Shown piece by piece: positions 18,125 through 27,155 of a stretch of 64,000 nucleotides of DNA; position 1 is the stretch's first letter; each line of letters begins with the position of its first letter. The DNA is from Kistimonas scapharcae. GTDB lineage: Bacteria > Pseudomonadota > Gammaproteobacteria > Pseudomonadales > Endozoicomonadaceae. The stretch is from NCBI RefSeq assembly GCF_039540975.1, contig NZ_BAABFL010000134.1:1-64000 (forward strand). The letters are read 5' to 3'. The notes under the pieces are model-generated. The model was not told where the DNA came from, did not search any database, and saw nothing but the letters and a program-made list of their open reading frames with translations. The translations under genes were made by a program, and so were the position numbers.

Positions 18125-19753
18125 TTACTTAAGCGCATCCTTGGCCAGCTGACCGACTTCAGGGTGAGTCAGGAATTTCGAGAAGGGGGCGGTAGCCGCC
18201 TCTGGACCGAAGGTCATGACAAGCACGGGAGTATCGGTATGCGTACCGGTTCCCCAGACCACATACTGATCTTCCGCCAATGCATGGCCCATCAGGTTCC
18301 AGCGGGTTTCTTCACCATAAACATAGAAGGACTCGAAAGGCGTATCCACTGCCGGCCAGGTCTTGGAGGCCAAGTAAGAATGACCTGCTTTCTGGAAACG
18401 GTTCGGGCTGGTTTTCAGCACAGTGGCCGCCATGGCTTCTGTCACTTCAAACGCATGGTGCTTGCTCATCAGCTCTGCCAGTTTCTTAGCCGTCTGCTGA
18501 TCGGCTGGCAGGGATTCGAAATCACCCCAGATGTTTTTGTTGCTGCGAGTCTGTGCATAGATGCGATCCAGCAGGCTCAGGTCAGCAAAGTTGAACATGG
18601 GCTGATAGTCGTGCTCGTCACCAAAACCAGGCGCCGGCAGTTTCTGCGGCTCAGGCACATCCTTCATGCTGTAACTGAAACCGAAGGAACCGGTTTCGTG
18701 GTCAGCGGTCACAATCATCAGGGTATCGTTGCGCTGCGCTACCCATTCGTAGACGGCTTCGATCGCCTCATCAAACTTGACCATGTCATGCAGCATGGCG
18801 CCGACATCGTTCTCATGGCCGGCCCAGTCGATCTGACCACCTTCAACCATCAGGAAGAAACCGTCTTCATCCTGGCTCAGGATATCCAGCGCCTTCATGG
18901 TCATTTCTTTCAGGGTGGGCTCAGAGCGATCACCGGCATCTTTGGTTGCCGCGTAATCAATACCGTCCATCATGCCGGAGTTGGCAAACAGACCCAGCAC
19001 CTTGCCATCCTGAACCTTGTCCATCTGTTCACGGGTGAACGCCAGCTGGTAACCTGCCGTCTGTGCTTCGGTGAGCAGGTTCACTTCATCCTTGCGCTTG
19101 GAGCTGAAGGTGAAGGCTCCGTCATTCAGTTCACGAATGGCTTCATAGGTCGCGCCCTTGTCATTCACTGACTTGGGTACAAAATGACGCAGGCCACCTG
19201 AGAACATCACGTCTGGCCCGATACGGATCATATCCACCGCGATCTCATTTTCCAGGTTGCGGTGGGGCTGATGCGCGGCAAAAGCGGCAGGTGTCGCATG
19301 AGTCAGACGGGTATCGGATACCAGGCCTGTCGCCTTACCCATCTTCTGGGCACGCTCAAGGATGGTTTCCAGGTATTCACCTTCGGTGCCAACACCAATA
19401 ACTTCACTCAACGCCGGTTCACCGGTCGCCAGCTGGGTCGCGGAGCAGGCGGAATCCACTACGATCTTGTCGTGTGGGCCTGTGCTGGAAACACCCAGAA
19501 CACCCGCTTCAATCAAACGATCAATACCGGTCGGGCGGCCTTCGTAAATGGAGTTGGGTGCACGATGCGCATAAGTACGGAGCAAACCTACCTGCTGAGG
19601 CCCCATGCCATCACCGATCATCATGATGACATTCTTGACCTTGCCGGATTCTGCAACCGTTTCAGTGTTCTGCTGGCCATCCAGCGCACATCCGGCCATT
19701 GCCGCACATCCGGCAACAACAAGGCCTGCCAGTAGTTTCTTTCTGAAATACAT
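18125..19753 (-). CDS. phoA: Alkaline phosphatase, lipoprotein form
   Basis: A 542-residue alkaline phosphatase hydrolysing phosphomonoesters outside the cytoplasm. Metal and catalytic motifs are complete: NVIMMIGDGMG, nucleophile Ser in DSACSATQLATGE, EGGQIDWAGHEND, TADHETGSFG, and a final His in GTGTHTDTPV. Residues 1-22 end in the lipobox AMAGC, so the enzyme is probably membrane-anchored. The start at 19753 has GGGG just upstream; the longer frame to 19900 would bury the signal. It sits between two BMC units on the same strand. Dephosphorylating phosphoethanolamine to feed the lyase is a plausible but untested role. Confidence 0.92.
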   Translation of the reverse strand: MYFRKKLLAGLVVAGCAAMAGCALDGQQNTETVAESGKVKNVIMMIGDGMGPQQVGLLRTYAHRAPNSIYEGRPTGIDRLIEAGVLGVSSTGPHDKIVVDSACSATQLATGEPALSEVIGVGTEGEYLETILERAQKMGKATGLVSDTRLTHATPAAFAAHQPHRNLENEIAVDMIRIGPDVMFSGGLRHFVPKSVNDKGATYEAIRELNDGAFTFSSKRKDEVNLLTEAQTAGYQLAFTREQMDKVQDGKVLGLFANSGMMDGIDYAATKDAGDRSEPTLKEMTMKALDILSQDEDGFFLMVEGGQIDWAGHENDVGAMLHDMVKFDEAIEAVYEWVAQRNDTLMIVTADHETGSFGFSYSMKDVPEPQKLPAPGFGDEHDYQPMFNFADLSLLDRIYAQTRSNKNIWGDFESLPADQQTAKKLAELMSKHHAFEVTEAMAATVLKTSPNRFQKAGHSYLASKTWPAVDTPFESFYVYGEETRWNLMGHALAEDQYVVWGTGTHTDTPVLVMTFGPEAATAPFSKFLTHPEVGQLAKDALK

Positions 19754-20012
19754 CAGAATTCCCCCAAAAATGAACGTACAGAGAGTTCGCCCGACCTTAT
19801 TCCATGCAGTTCCTTCACCACGATGACAATTGTCAGGCGTGTATAGATCGCGGCACATTCTTGCAATTTCAGGGTGTTTTACATTGATATTCTGCAACAA
19901 ATGTCGTGGCTGCTATTTTGAAACATGACCTGCATCAAGCAGCACGTCAGTTTTATAAAGAATGGAAATCAATGCCGAATCCGAGCCGGCAAAACGTATG
20001 ACACCCTGACAA

Positions 20013-20450
20013 TTAACTGGCCACCCCAAGGTAGGCTTTCAGTTCAGCAATCCCCTCGCCAGTCACTGAACTGATTTCAAAAAGGGTGTGGGCACCGGCC
20101 GCTTTCAGTATTTCCCGTGAGAAAGCGACATCGCCCCCATCACTATCAATCTTGGTGATAATGCCGATCGCCGGACGATTGAACATGCCGGTAAAGCAGG
20201 GAGGGTAATGGTTGTTTTTACGTGTGCAGTCGTGCACCAACCCGATAACATCGTAATCCACGGACGATGTCATCAGAGCTGAATAGAAGTGGCGGTTCTC
20301 AATGAATTCACCGGGTGTATCCAGCATGTACTGGCTGTATTCCATCGCCTGCGTCTTGCGATAGACCAGTTCCTGACCATAGAGCGCCTGGGTCAGTGTA
20401 GTCTTGCCCGATGACGTCGAGCCGATCAGCATCATCTTTTTCATCGGCAT
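20013..20450 (-). CDS. eutP: EutP, BMC-associated P-loop protein
   Basis: A 145-residue EutP/PduV-type small P-loop protein; EutP of Salmonella has acetate kinase activity, and relatives may act in BMC positioning. The Walker A motif is IGSTSSGKTTL (residues 9-19), the G3-like segment is MLDTPGEFIEN (about 42-52), and TKID (G4-like) is near residue 103. Length is typical. It starts 4 bases after eutS, its ribosome site lying in the eutS end. It is the last gene of the eutN-97aa-eutQ-eutS-eutP unit. Confidence 0.93.
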   Translation of the reverse strand: MPMKKMMLIGSTSSGKTTLTQALYGQELVYRKTQAMEYSQYMLDTPGEFIENRHFYSALMTSSVDYDVIGLVHDCTRKNNHYPPCFTGMFNRPAIGIITKIDSDGGDVAFSREILKAAGAHTLFEISSVTGEGIAELKAYLGVAS

Positions 20451-20454
20451 GCCA

Positions 20455-20802
20455 TCAGGAACGGGTAATCTGGGCAGGCGAAAACTTCAGGATACCACCC
20501 AACAGATCCAGCACTGCCGTGAGTGCGGCTTCCACACTGCCAACATCACCACTGATCACCAGGCATCCGGAAAAGCGATCCAGGAAACCAATCTCAACAC
20601 CTGCGGCTTTCGTCGCAACATCGGCGGCAATAATGGAACCTTCACTTGGCGTGATCGTCATGATACCGATGGCACTGACCGTCTCGGCATTCAGGCCAAG
20701 CTTGGTCACCAGGCCAGGCTGGGGATGGGCAATCAAATGGGCCAGGGTGACCTGTTTACCAGGTACATACTCCTGAATGATGCGTTCTTTCTCTTGCGAC
20801 AT
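20455..20802 (-). CDS. eutS: BMC shell hexamer protein EutS
   Basis: A 115-residue circularly permuted BMC-H shell protein like EutS/PduU. The shell core LNAETVSAIGIMTITPSEGSIIAADVATKA and the segment GFLDRFSGCLVISGDVGSVEAAL are diagnostic. The short N-terminal part IIQEYVPGKQVTLAHLIAHP forms the beta-barrel cap of this subfamily. EutS hexamers are bent and contribute to shell edges. The ribosome site is weak (AGGTG at a distance of about 10). It follows eutQ after a 231-base structured gap and is nearly joined to eutP. Confidence 0.96.
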   Translation of the reverse strand: MSQEKERIIQEYVPGKQVTLAHLIAHPQPGLVTKLGLNAETVSAIGIMTITPSEGSIIAADVATKAAGVEIGFLDRFSGCLVISGDVGSVEAALTAVLDLLGGILKFSPAQITRS

Positions 20803-20891
20803 AAGCTAAAAACACCTGCCGCATAAACGGCGAACAAAAACATAATACGTGCAAACTGAAACTCGTCGGCGATCACGCTGCCAGTGTCGAT

Positions 20892-20989
20892 GGCGTCGGT
20901 GTCCGTTTGCAGCAGCGGCAGGGATGCCGCGGTAGCGCGGAGGGCTAAGGATAGCCCTTCAGCGCGGGCGGAAAACGGGCACCGATGCC
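20892..20989 (-). other. Structured RNA or repeat element between eutQ and eutS
   Basis: Outer arms GGCGTCGGTGTCCG (20892-20905) and CGGGCACCGATGCC (20976-20989) pair at 12 of 14 positions. They enclose two hairpins: GCGGCA/TGCCGC with loop GGGA (20915-20930) and AGGGCTA/TAGCCCT with loop AGGA (20941-20958), the second extended by a GCGC/GCGC pair. The layout resembles a three-way junction. It has no B12-riboswitch box that I can recognise. It could be a REP-like repeat. Confidence 0.55.
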
Positions 20990-21033
20990 ATCGGCTCCCC
21001 CGATCCCGAAAAACCGGATCAGGGACGGATCAA

Positions 21034-21507
21034 TCAGCCATTCTTCTGGCGAGCAATCTCTTCCCAGTTAGCGGGATAGACAACAAACAGGAAGCGTGCA
21101 AAATCTGGCGCGCTGAACTGGATCTTGGAACCCTTGGGAATGAAGATCACATCACCGGCATGACCGACCACTTCGCGGCCATCGATGATCACTTTCAGGG
21201 TACCTTCGATGATGTAATCAACTTCATCATACTCGAGGGTCCAGTCAAAGGTGGTCTTATCCATCTCCATCATACCGCAACCCAGACGTGGGCTTTCGGA
21301 CAGTTCCAGCAGGTCGGTAATGAAAACCTTGTCACCCGGCTTGCCGGTATCGAATGGCTTGCACTTGACGGTAGCCGCCTTGACGACTGCAACACCGGAC
21401 GCATCCACGTGCTTGTCGAATTCGGGCTTGGTGATCTGTTGTGCCATCTGCTCAGCGACAACCTTGCGGATGATTTGCTCGAGCATTTCAGCGTTGATCT
21501 GGGTCAT
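21034..21507 (-). CDS. eutQ: EutQ, cupin-type acetate kinase-like protein
   Basis: A 157-residue EutQ. The cupin domain (about residues 45-145) shows VDYIIEGTLKVIIDGREV and AGDVIFIPKGSKIQFSAPD, matching the C-terminal part of enterobacterial EutQ, reported to make acetate and ATP from acetyl phosphate. Residues 5-20 (NAEMLEQIIRKVVAEQ) form an amphipathic helix like BMC encapsulation peptides, followed by a flexible stretch. The N-terminal TPxA-like region of E. coli EutQ is missing, but such a module is encoded as a separate 97-residue protein directly upstream. Confidence 0.93.
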   Translation of the reverse strand: MTQINAEMLEQIIRKVVAEQMAQQITKPEFDKHVDASGVAVVKAATVKCKPFDTGKPGDKVFITDLLELSESPRLGCGMMEMDKTTFDWTLEYDEVDYIIEGTLKVIIDGREVVGHAGDVIFIPKGSKIQFSAPDFARFLFVVYPANWEEIARQKNG

Positions 21508-21551
21508 GTCACACTCTCAGAACGGTTAAAAAGAAAGAAACAGAAAGCAGC

Positions 21552-21845
21552 TCAGGAGGTTGCCAACAGCTTGACCACGGTTGCCTGCACGATCTGAATC
21601 GTACGGCTGTCGGTGATAGCAAACTCTTTTTCAAGCATGTCGGCGATACGCTGGCGCAACGTGTCAGGCGTTTCCACCGGTGTTGGCGCCTGAGTTTCCG
21701 CCTGCGCGCCGTGCACCACGTGAATGCCATGAATCCGCGCGTAATCGACCGCGCCGGGGGTCATCAACATATCCCGCTCCAGCAGCAGTGTGTCTCCGGT
21801 CAGGAACCCGGTGATGTTGTTCCGGGTCACCAGTCGTTTACTCAT
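21552..21845 (-). CDS. Small TPxA-module protein with C-terminal amphipathic helix, possible BMC cargo adaptor
   Basis: A 97-residue protein that I cannot name. Residues 1-46 form a compact module ending LERDMLMTPGAVDYARIHGI, which aligns without gaps to the N-terminus of the alcohol dehydrogenase at 39646 and resembles the N-termini of EutT and E. coli EutQ. A Pro/Thr-rich linker (50-60) leads to two helices; the last, SRTIQIVQATVVKLLATS, has the hydrophobic spacing of encapsulation peptides. Its start overlaps the eutN stop (ATGA), and eutQ follows. A module found on enzymes joined to a shell-type helix suggests an adaptor. It may also be the split-off N-terminal part of EutQ. Confidence 0.8.
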   Translation of the reverse strand: MSKRLVTRNNITGFLTGDTLLLERDMLMTPGAVDYARIHGIHVVHGAQAETQAPTPVETPDTLRQRIADMLEKEFAITDSRTIQIVQATVVKLLATS

Positions 21846-22111
21846 CCACTGATCTCCATGTTGTCCACAATACCGACAATGGCAGCATCCACAGGACCTT
21901 CATGGATCATGGCCGCCTTACGTGCCGCACCGCCCCGGGCTACCAACACCATGTCACCGATCCCGGCGCCAACCGTATCAACAGCCACCATGGCACTCTT
22001 GGAATCCGCACCGTCGGAATTCACCAGGCTGACGATCATCAGCTTGAATCCGTTGAGGCCATCCAGTTTGCGGGTCGCCCAGATGTTGCCTGTTACCTTG
22101 CCTATCAGCAC
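21842..22111 (-). CDS. eutN: BMC shell vertex protein EutN
   Basis: An 89-residue EutN/CcmL-type pentamer protein that closes BMC shell vertices. MLIGKVTGNIWATRKLDGLNG is the family N-terminus, with the conserved late segment VDAAIVGIVDNMEI. The start codon is GTG at 22111, with AGGAG eight bases upstream; no ATG lies nearby. It is the first gene of the eutN-97aa-eutQ-eutS-eutP unit and overlaps the next gene by 4 bases. An FNR-like box lies about 120 bases before the start. Confidence 0.96.
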   Translation of the reverse strand: MLIGKVTGNIWATRKLDGLNGFKLMIVSLVNSDGADSKSAMVAVDTVGAGIGDMVLVARGGAARKAAMIHEGPVDAAIVGIVDNMEISG

Positions 22112-22225
22112 CTGCGATTCTCCTGCATCAATGCTCCGGATCGTCCGGATACCTGCCGTAAGGCGATGGGGAAAACCGGAAAATCGAAATGGTCGTAACA
22201 GTAATATGGGAAGGGGTTGGGTAGG

Positions 22226-22239
22226 TTGACACGCATCAA
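22226..22239 (-). promoter_or_regulatory. FNR/Anr-like box upstream of eutN
   Basis: TTGACACGCATCAA matches TTGAT-N4-ATCAA at nine of ten positions and is centred about 121 bases before the eutN GTG start. Confidence 0.5.
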
Positions 22240-22310
22240 GTCGGCTAACGAGAATCGGTTAACTTAGATCAATAGCATCACAAGAATTCTGATTGCAGCA
22301 CGGTGGCACG

Positions 22311-24887
22311 TTAATGAGCGGCTCCACTATGGGCGTTTTGTTGACGCTGCTCCAATACCGCTCGAACCACCTGCAAGCCATGCGTTTGATAGAAATTCTG
22401 CAGATACATCTGCCATACCTTATTGACAGAACCCAGTCTCTCCTCACAAAAACAAACGACCAGCAAATTCAACAGTGTCCTATTTTTTCTCTGCCAGGAA
22501 CCAGACAACAGACTTCTGTTAACCAGCTCTGAACAGCAAGTACTGTCAGGCACGAATAACTCCAGCAATGCACCAGGATCGTGATTAATATAGAAATAGT
22601 CACCAAACATTAAGTAAGGCTTCCATGCAATTTTTAAACATGGACTTGCAACCATATTACAAACATCATAATTAACCGCTATATTAATCAATGGTTGACC
22701 TTCATATTCAAAAATCACTTCTTTGCAATTCAACATGATCTGACTATCAACAATGGTATATTCGTTAGTTTTTCGAACCAACAGACCCGCAACTGCCGAA
22801 GGTAACAGACACAACCTATCGAACAGTTCCTTCTGTACATCTTCATTATCTACAAGAAAATCAAAATCATTAACAAATAAAGCGAATGGTGATGAAAAAA
22901 AGGCGTTAATATCACATTTAAACAATCCCCTCACACAATATTCCACCAAAAGTGATGAACCATATAAGATGACTTTTCCATTCCCTCTCCTGGGATAATT
23001 AAAAACATATGATATATGACCAACTAACGCATCACAGACTGAATATCGACGTTCCAATGCCGCATCATAAAACCGGGCAATAGCAATATTTACCTTTTCC
23101 GTCTGCCTTTTTCTTCGTGAAGCATATAGCAAGATCTCAAACTTCTCTTTCAACTTACCGTCTGAAAAAACCTCTTTGAAAAATTCATATGCTTGACTAA
23201 TTTTATAATTTTCTCCCGTTGCGTCACGATCAAATTCGGCTGACTCCAGTTTCCAGTGAAATGCCATCATGATCTGAGCAAAAAGTTCAAGCCATGAACA
23301 CAGCATCAAATGCTTCCATTCCTGTAAAACAGATGCATTTCCCTGAAAGGTTGGTACGTATTGCGTAAGAGCAGCAGAAACCCACTGATAAAGATGATTA
23401 AGATGCCATATGGGCCATGCCTTAAGAGGTTGTTGCAGAGCCCCTAGAAAGCCCTCAAAAAAAGCATCAAACAGTGGGAAGTATACTTTGCAATCAACAC
23501 TCTTATCACCTACATATCTAAGCACCTTTAGTACTATTTTTTCCTTATTCAAATCCTTATTGTAAATTGATGCGACTTCTACTAACTTACTGCGAGATAA
23601 ATCTAATAGCCTTTCATAAGCACTCACAACCTTTACACAATCAATATTTGGCAGCTTTTCATTTATCTCAACGAGTGTACACAATATACTCCACAAATCA
23701 TCAACGTTCGCATCATATAAATTTTTCGATAGAATCTTCGAAACAACGCAGTCAACATGATGAACACATAAGCGTTTTTCAAAGTACTCATGAGATTCAT
23801 CCTTGATAAGCTTCAACAAAGAGGAAAGCACAGCATTGAAATCTATCACATCATATCCGCCAGCAACAACATCTGCATGTTGCAATAGCCGATCAAGGAA
23901 TGCCTTTAAAAGCCGCATACCTATTTCATGAATCCCCTCATCTATCCCTTTCGATATACACCAGATCCCATCTCTCACTGCTCTTGCATCAAGAGAATCC
24001 ATCAAAATATTCAAGTGCTGGATAATATCTTTTGCCATATCCATATATTGATTTCTTGAAAAGAAACCAAAAGGCTGCATAATCACAAGGGCTGTATAAA
24101 ATCGCCCAAAAGAACGTCCAACCTCATTATCACTCGTATCTCCACCATAATCACTAATAAAACAGGATACGCCAGAAAAAAGCATTACAATGGCCCGTTT
24201 AACGATTTCTTTCTCTCTTTGCTGACTAAAAACACCTGATTTCTTTTCTTTTTTCAGGATATAAGCAAGATCGTATAAAAGGAACGATAATCTGCTGATA
24301 GTAAAACGATGTAAATTGCGTGCCATAACATCGATTAATCCAGCCATACCAGAATAAGCAAGAAATGATTGGTGCTGTATATTATTGCCGATAATCTCCC
24401 TGACTCTTTTAATCAAGGCCCCCCATAAAAACGCACTATGCTCTTCTGCATCCCAGTTGTTACTGATAGTTGCAGTAAACGCCTCCACCAGATCATTCAA
24501 CTCAGCTAGAGACGTAGAAGCGGCTACACGGTCTAAAAAGGACTCATAACGCATCGGTTCCCGGGCAGGCGGCAGACCCGGCACCACTTCTGTTTGAACA
24601 TGTGCAGTGACACCAATACTTCTGACTGTTGTCGGCCTAACAGCGCCCGTCAATTGAGCAGGCAAATGAGCCAACCACGGCCGGGGACTCTGCAATGCGC
24701 CTGCTGCATACCAAGCGCCATAAGCCCATCCCAATCGGGGGGAAACAACATGGGGCCGTGGCAATTGATCCCACCCCATCCCCCTTGCTCTTTGACGAGG
24801 GTAAAATCCAGGTCTTTGCATTGCTGACAAAAATCTCAAAATGATTAATCGGCTCTCACGTAAACCCATTGGCTTACGAAAGCACAT
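22311..24887 (-). CDS. Large hypothetical protein with possible nucleotidyltransferase-like region
   Basis: An 858-residue protein of no recognised family. Residues 1-100 are rich in Pro, Arg and Trp and more GC-rich; the rest is AT-rich and mostly helical. Toward residue 650 the order VILYGSSLLVEYCVRGLF then FVNDFDFLVDNEDVQ recalls AbiEii-type nucleotidyltransferases (GG/GS strand-turn followed by D-x-D), though the spacing is longer than usual. No signal peptide is seen. Starts at 24869 or 24821 are possible, and no ribosome site decides. It lies directly upstream of eutN on the same strand with about 200 bases between. An effector role is inference from size, composition and neighbours. 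Confidence 0.6.
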   Translation of the reverse strand: MCFRKPMGLRESRLIILRFLSAMQRPGFYPRQRARGMGWDQLPRPHVVSPRLGWAYGAWYAAGALQSPRPWLAHLPAQLTGAVRPTTVRSIGVTAHVQTEVVPGLPPAREPMRYESFLDRVAASTSLAELNDLVEAFTATISNNWDAEEHSAFLWGALIKRVREIIGNNIQHQSFLAYSGMAGLIDVMARNLHRFTISRLSFLLYDLAYILKKEKKSGVFSQQREKEIVKRAIVMLFSGVSCFISDYGGDTSDNEVGRSFGRFYTALVIMQPFGFFSRNQYMDMAKDIIQHLNILMDSLDARAVRDGIWCISKGIDEGIHEIGMRLLKAFLDRLLQHADVVAGGYDVIDFNAVLSSLLKLIKDESHEYFEKRLCVHHVDCVVSKILSKNLYDANVDDLWSILCTLVEINEKLPNIDCVKVVSAYERLLDLSRSKLVEVASIYNKDLNKEKIVLKVLRYVGDKSVDCKVYFPLFDAFFEGFLGALQQPLKAWPIWHLNHLYQWVSAALTQYVPTFQGNASVLQEWKHLMLCSWLELFAQIMMAFHWKLESAEFDRDATGENYKISQAYEFFKEVFSDGKLKEKFEILLYASRRKRQTEKVNIAIARFYDAALERRYSVCDALVGHISYVFNYPRRGNGKVILYGSSLLVEYCVRGLFKCDINAFFSSPFALFVNDFDFLVDNEDVQKELFDRLCLLPSAVAGLLVRKTNEYTIVDSQIMLNCKEVIFEYEGQPLINIAVNYDVCNMVASPCLKIAWKPYLMFGDYFYINHDPGALLELFVPDSTCCSELVNRSLLSGSWQRKNRTLLNLLVVCFCEERLGSVNKVWQMYLQNFYQTHGLQVVRAVLEQRQQNAHSGAAH

Positions 24888-25083
24888 AAATCACTAGACC
24901 CGTCATCAAGTCGTAAGTTCACGGTGAATAAATATGCCATTCGCCGGCTCGTGGGGTTTGTTAGTAAGAATGCTGCTGAGTCGAAACACAAGGTAAATAA
25001 CCAAGACCCTACCACCGCTTAATTCTGTTATTGTATGCCGATAACAGCATACCCATGACGAAGACAGATGGTGGCATTAAACA

Positions 25084-25542
25084 ATGAAAAAAGCATGGAC
25101 ATTCATAGTAGCCGCAGTAACAGTGCTGACATTATCCGCCTGTTCTATCACCACACCATTGGATCCGCACAATCCTTCCCCCAAGCTAACAGATTGCCCA
25201 TCCACACCCAATTGCGTGTCTACGGACACAGACTCTGCCAGTCACCGTATCCAACCATTTAATCTGCTCATACCGGCTGATCAAGCCTGGCCACAAGTCG
25301 TCAACACAGTCTCAGGAATGCCCCGTACTGTTATCACCGTTGAGCGCCCCGGTTACCTGTATGCCAAAAGCTACAGCAAGATTTTTCAATTTTTGGATTA
25401 TCTGGAAGTCCTGAGTATTCCAGAAGAAAACCGGCTGGCGGTACGCTCTTCTTCCATGCTGGGCATCTCTGACCTGGGCGTAAACGCCAGACGCACTGAA
25501 ACACTGAGGAAGGCGCTTCAAGAGAAAGGAATCATCGAATAA
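25084..25542 (+). CDS. DUF1499-family lipoprotein
   Basis: A 152-residue lipoprotein with signal ending TLSAC (Cys20). The mature part matches the DUF1499 family: CPSTPNCVSTDTDSASHRI near residues 38-56, then FQFLDYLEVLSIPEENRLAVRSSSMLGISDLGVN recognised by its DDxE-like and RS-x-S-x2-G-x-SDLG-x-N features. Function is unknown; members occur widely in proteobacteria and algae. It stands alone, converging on the abgT gene across a hairpin. Confidence 0.85.
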   Translation: MKKAWTFIVAAVTVLTLSACSITTPLDPHNPSPKLTDCPSTPNCVSTDTDSASHRIQPFNLLIPADQAWPQVVNTVSGMPRTVITVERPGYLYAKSYSKIFQFLDYLEVLSIPEENRLAVRSSSMLGISDLGVNARRTETLRKALQEKGIIE

Positions 25543-25546
25543 AACA

Positions 25547-25571
25547 CAGAGAGGTCTTGCGACCTCCCTGT
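25547..25571. terminator. Bidirectional terminator between the DUF1499 gene and abgT
   Basis: GAGGTC/GACCTC with loop TTGC (25551-25556 with 25561-25566), extended by ACAG/CTGT across one mismatch, fills the 38-base gap between convergent genes. Confidence 0.5.
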
Positions 25572-25580
25572 CAGACACAC

Positions 25581-27155
25581 TTACAAGGCAGGATAGGTAT
25601 ACGGCGCCTGAATGCCCAGAGGCAGACCCAGCGCCCAGTAACCCAGCAGGAAAATGGTCCAGGTCACTAGGAAGAACAGGGTGAACGGCATCATCATTGA
25701 AGCGACGGTACCGATACCGGTGTCCTTGATATAGCGCTGGCAATAAACGACAACCAACGGGAAGTAAGGCAGCATCGGCGTGATGATGTTGGAAGAAGAG
25801 TCACCGATACGGTAAGCCGCCTGGCTCAGCTCGGGAGAGATACCCAGACTCATCAGCATCGGTACGAAAATACTGCCGATCAGCGCCCATTTGGCAGAGG
25901 CGGAACCCACCAGCAGGTTCACCATGGCAGTCAGGAAGATAATACCGACAATCGTCGCCTGACCCGGCAGATTCATTGCCTGCAGGACTTCAGCACCGCT
26001 CAGCGCCAGCAGGATACCCAGGTTGGAATCTGCGAACGCCTTCAGGAACAGGGCACAGAAGAATGCCAGCACCATGTAGCTGCTCATGCCCGCCAGGGTC
26101 TTGCTCAGCGAACCCATGACGTCCTTGGAGCTTTTGAAGGTTCCGGCCAGCTTGCCATAGACAATACCCGGTACCAGGAACAGCAGGAAGATCAGCGGCA
26201 CGATGGATTGCATCAGCGGTGCGCTGTAGCTGCTCAGGGAGCCGGACGCATCACGCAGGCTGGAAGATTCCGGCAGACTGGCTGCCGCCAGCAGCACAAG
26301 ACCCGCTACCATGGACAGCGTGGCCCAGGTGAATGCCCGGCTTTCCTTTGCCGTCATCTCACTCATGTTGGGCGCTTCTTCAACATCATCGTCCAGCTTG
26401 AGTTTACCGAGGCGGGGCTCAATGATCTTTTCAGTCACATACCAGCCAAGACTGATAATCAACACGGCTGAGCACAGGGTGAAAAAGTAGTTGCTCAGTG
26501 GATTAACCACATAGTTCGGATCATAGATCTGGGCAGCAGACTGGGTGAAGCCCGCCAGCAACGGATCAATACTGGACGGTACAAAAGCCGCTGAGAATCC
26601 ACCGGAAACACCGGCAAATGCGGCTGCAATACCCGCCAGCGGATGACGGCCGGCAGCATAGAAAATGATACCGCCGATAGGAATGACCAGTACGTAACCG
26701 GCATCTGAGGCCACATGACTGAAGATACCGATCGCGATCAGTACCGGCGTAAGAATCTTTGCCGGTGTAATACGCAGGATTTTCTTGATACTGGTATTGA
26801 TGTAACCGGACTGTTCCGCCACACCGATACCCAGCATGGCAACCAGCACCATACCCAGGGGGGCAAAGGTCATGAAGGTCGTGACCATTGAGCTCAGGAA
26901 CCCGGCCAGGTATTCACCGGTCATCAGGTTCTTTACGGTTAAGGCTTCCCTGGTTACGGGATGGATCAGGTCATAGCTGAACATGGAAAGGAAGGTGGAG
27001 AGGGCAAAGATCAATACCAAACCATAAACGAATAACATGGCCGGATCAGGCAGTTTATTACCGGCTTTTTCGATGCCGTTCAGAAAACGGTCCATCAGTG
27101 CCGGCTTACCCGACGAAGCGGGCGGTACAGCTGCAGACGACAGGTTACTACTCAT
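25581..27155 (-). CDS. AbgT-family transporter
   Basis: A 524-residue inner-membrane protein of the AbgT family (p-aminobenzoyl-glutamate uptake in E. coli; antimetabolite efflux in others). Hydrophobic segments occur throughout. Family stretches include NKLPDPAMLFVYG (near residue 25), FAPLGMVLVAMLGIGVAEQSGYI, SNVASDAGY-like SHVASDAGYVLVIP, and the late GSASAKWALIGSIFVPML and RIGDSSSNIITPMLPYF. The start at 27155 is chosen for GAGGGTC upstream; the longer frame to 27254 is preceded by no site. An FNR-like sequence is centred about 92 bases before it. Confidence 0.92.
   Translation of the reverse strand: MSSNLSSAAVPPASSGKPALMDRFLNGIEKAGNKLPDPAMLFVYGLVLIFALSTFLSMFSYDLIHPVTREALTVKNLMTGEYLAGFLSSMVTTFMTFAPLGMVLVAMLGIGVAEQSGYINTSIKKILRITPAKILTPVLIAIGIFSHVASDAGYVLVIPIGGIIFYAAGRHPLAGIAAAFAGVSGGFSAAFVPSSIDPLLAGFTQSAAQIYDPNYVVNPLSNYFFTLCSAVLIISLGWYVTEKIIEPRLGKLKLDDDVEEAPNMSEMTAKESRAFTWATLSMVAGLVLLAAASLPESSSLRDASGSLSSYSAPLMQSIVPLIFLLFLVPGIVYGKLAGTFKSSKDVMGSLSKTLAGMSSYMVLAFFCALFLKAFADSNLGILLALSGAEVLQAMNLPGQATIVGIIFLTAMVNLLVGSASAKWALIGSIFVPMLMSLGISPELSQAAYRIGDSSSNIITPMLPYFPLVVVYCQRYIKDTGIGTVASMMMPFTLFFLVTWTIFLLGYWALGLPLGIQAPYTYPAL

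Noticed and set aside
18047..19171. 374-codon plus-strand ORF
   Set aside because: Antisense to the alkaline phosphatase gene, whose catalytic motifs are complete.
20803..21033. Adenosylcobalamin riboswitch in the eutQ-eutS gap
   Set aside because: The region is strongly structured, but I could not find the conserved B12-box or the usual multi-helix core, so it is reported only as an unnamed element.
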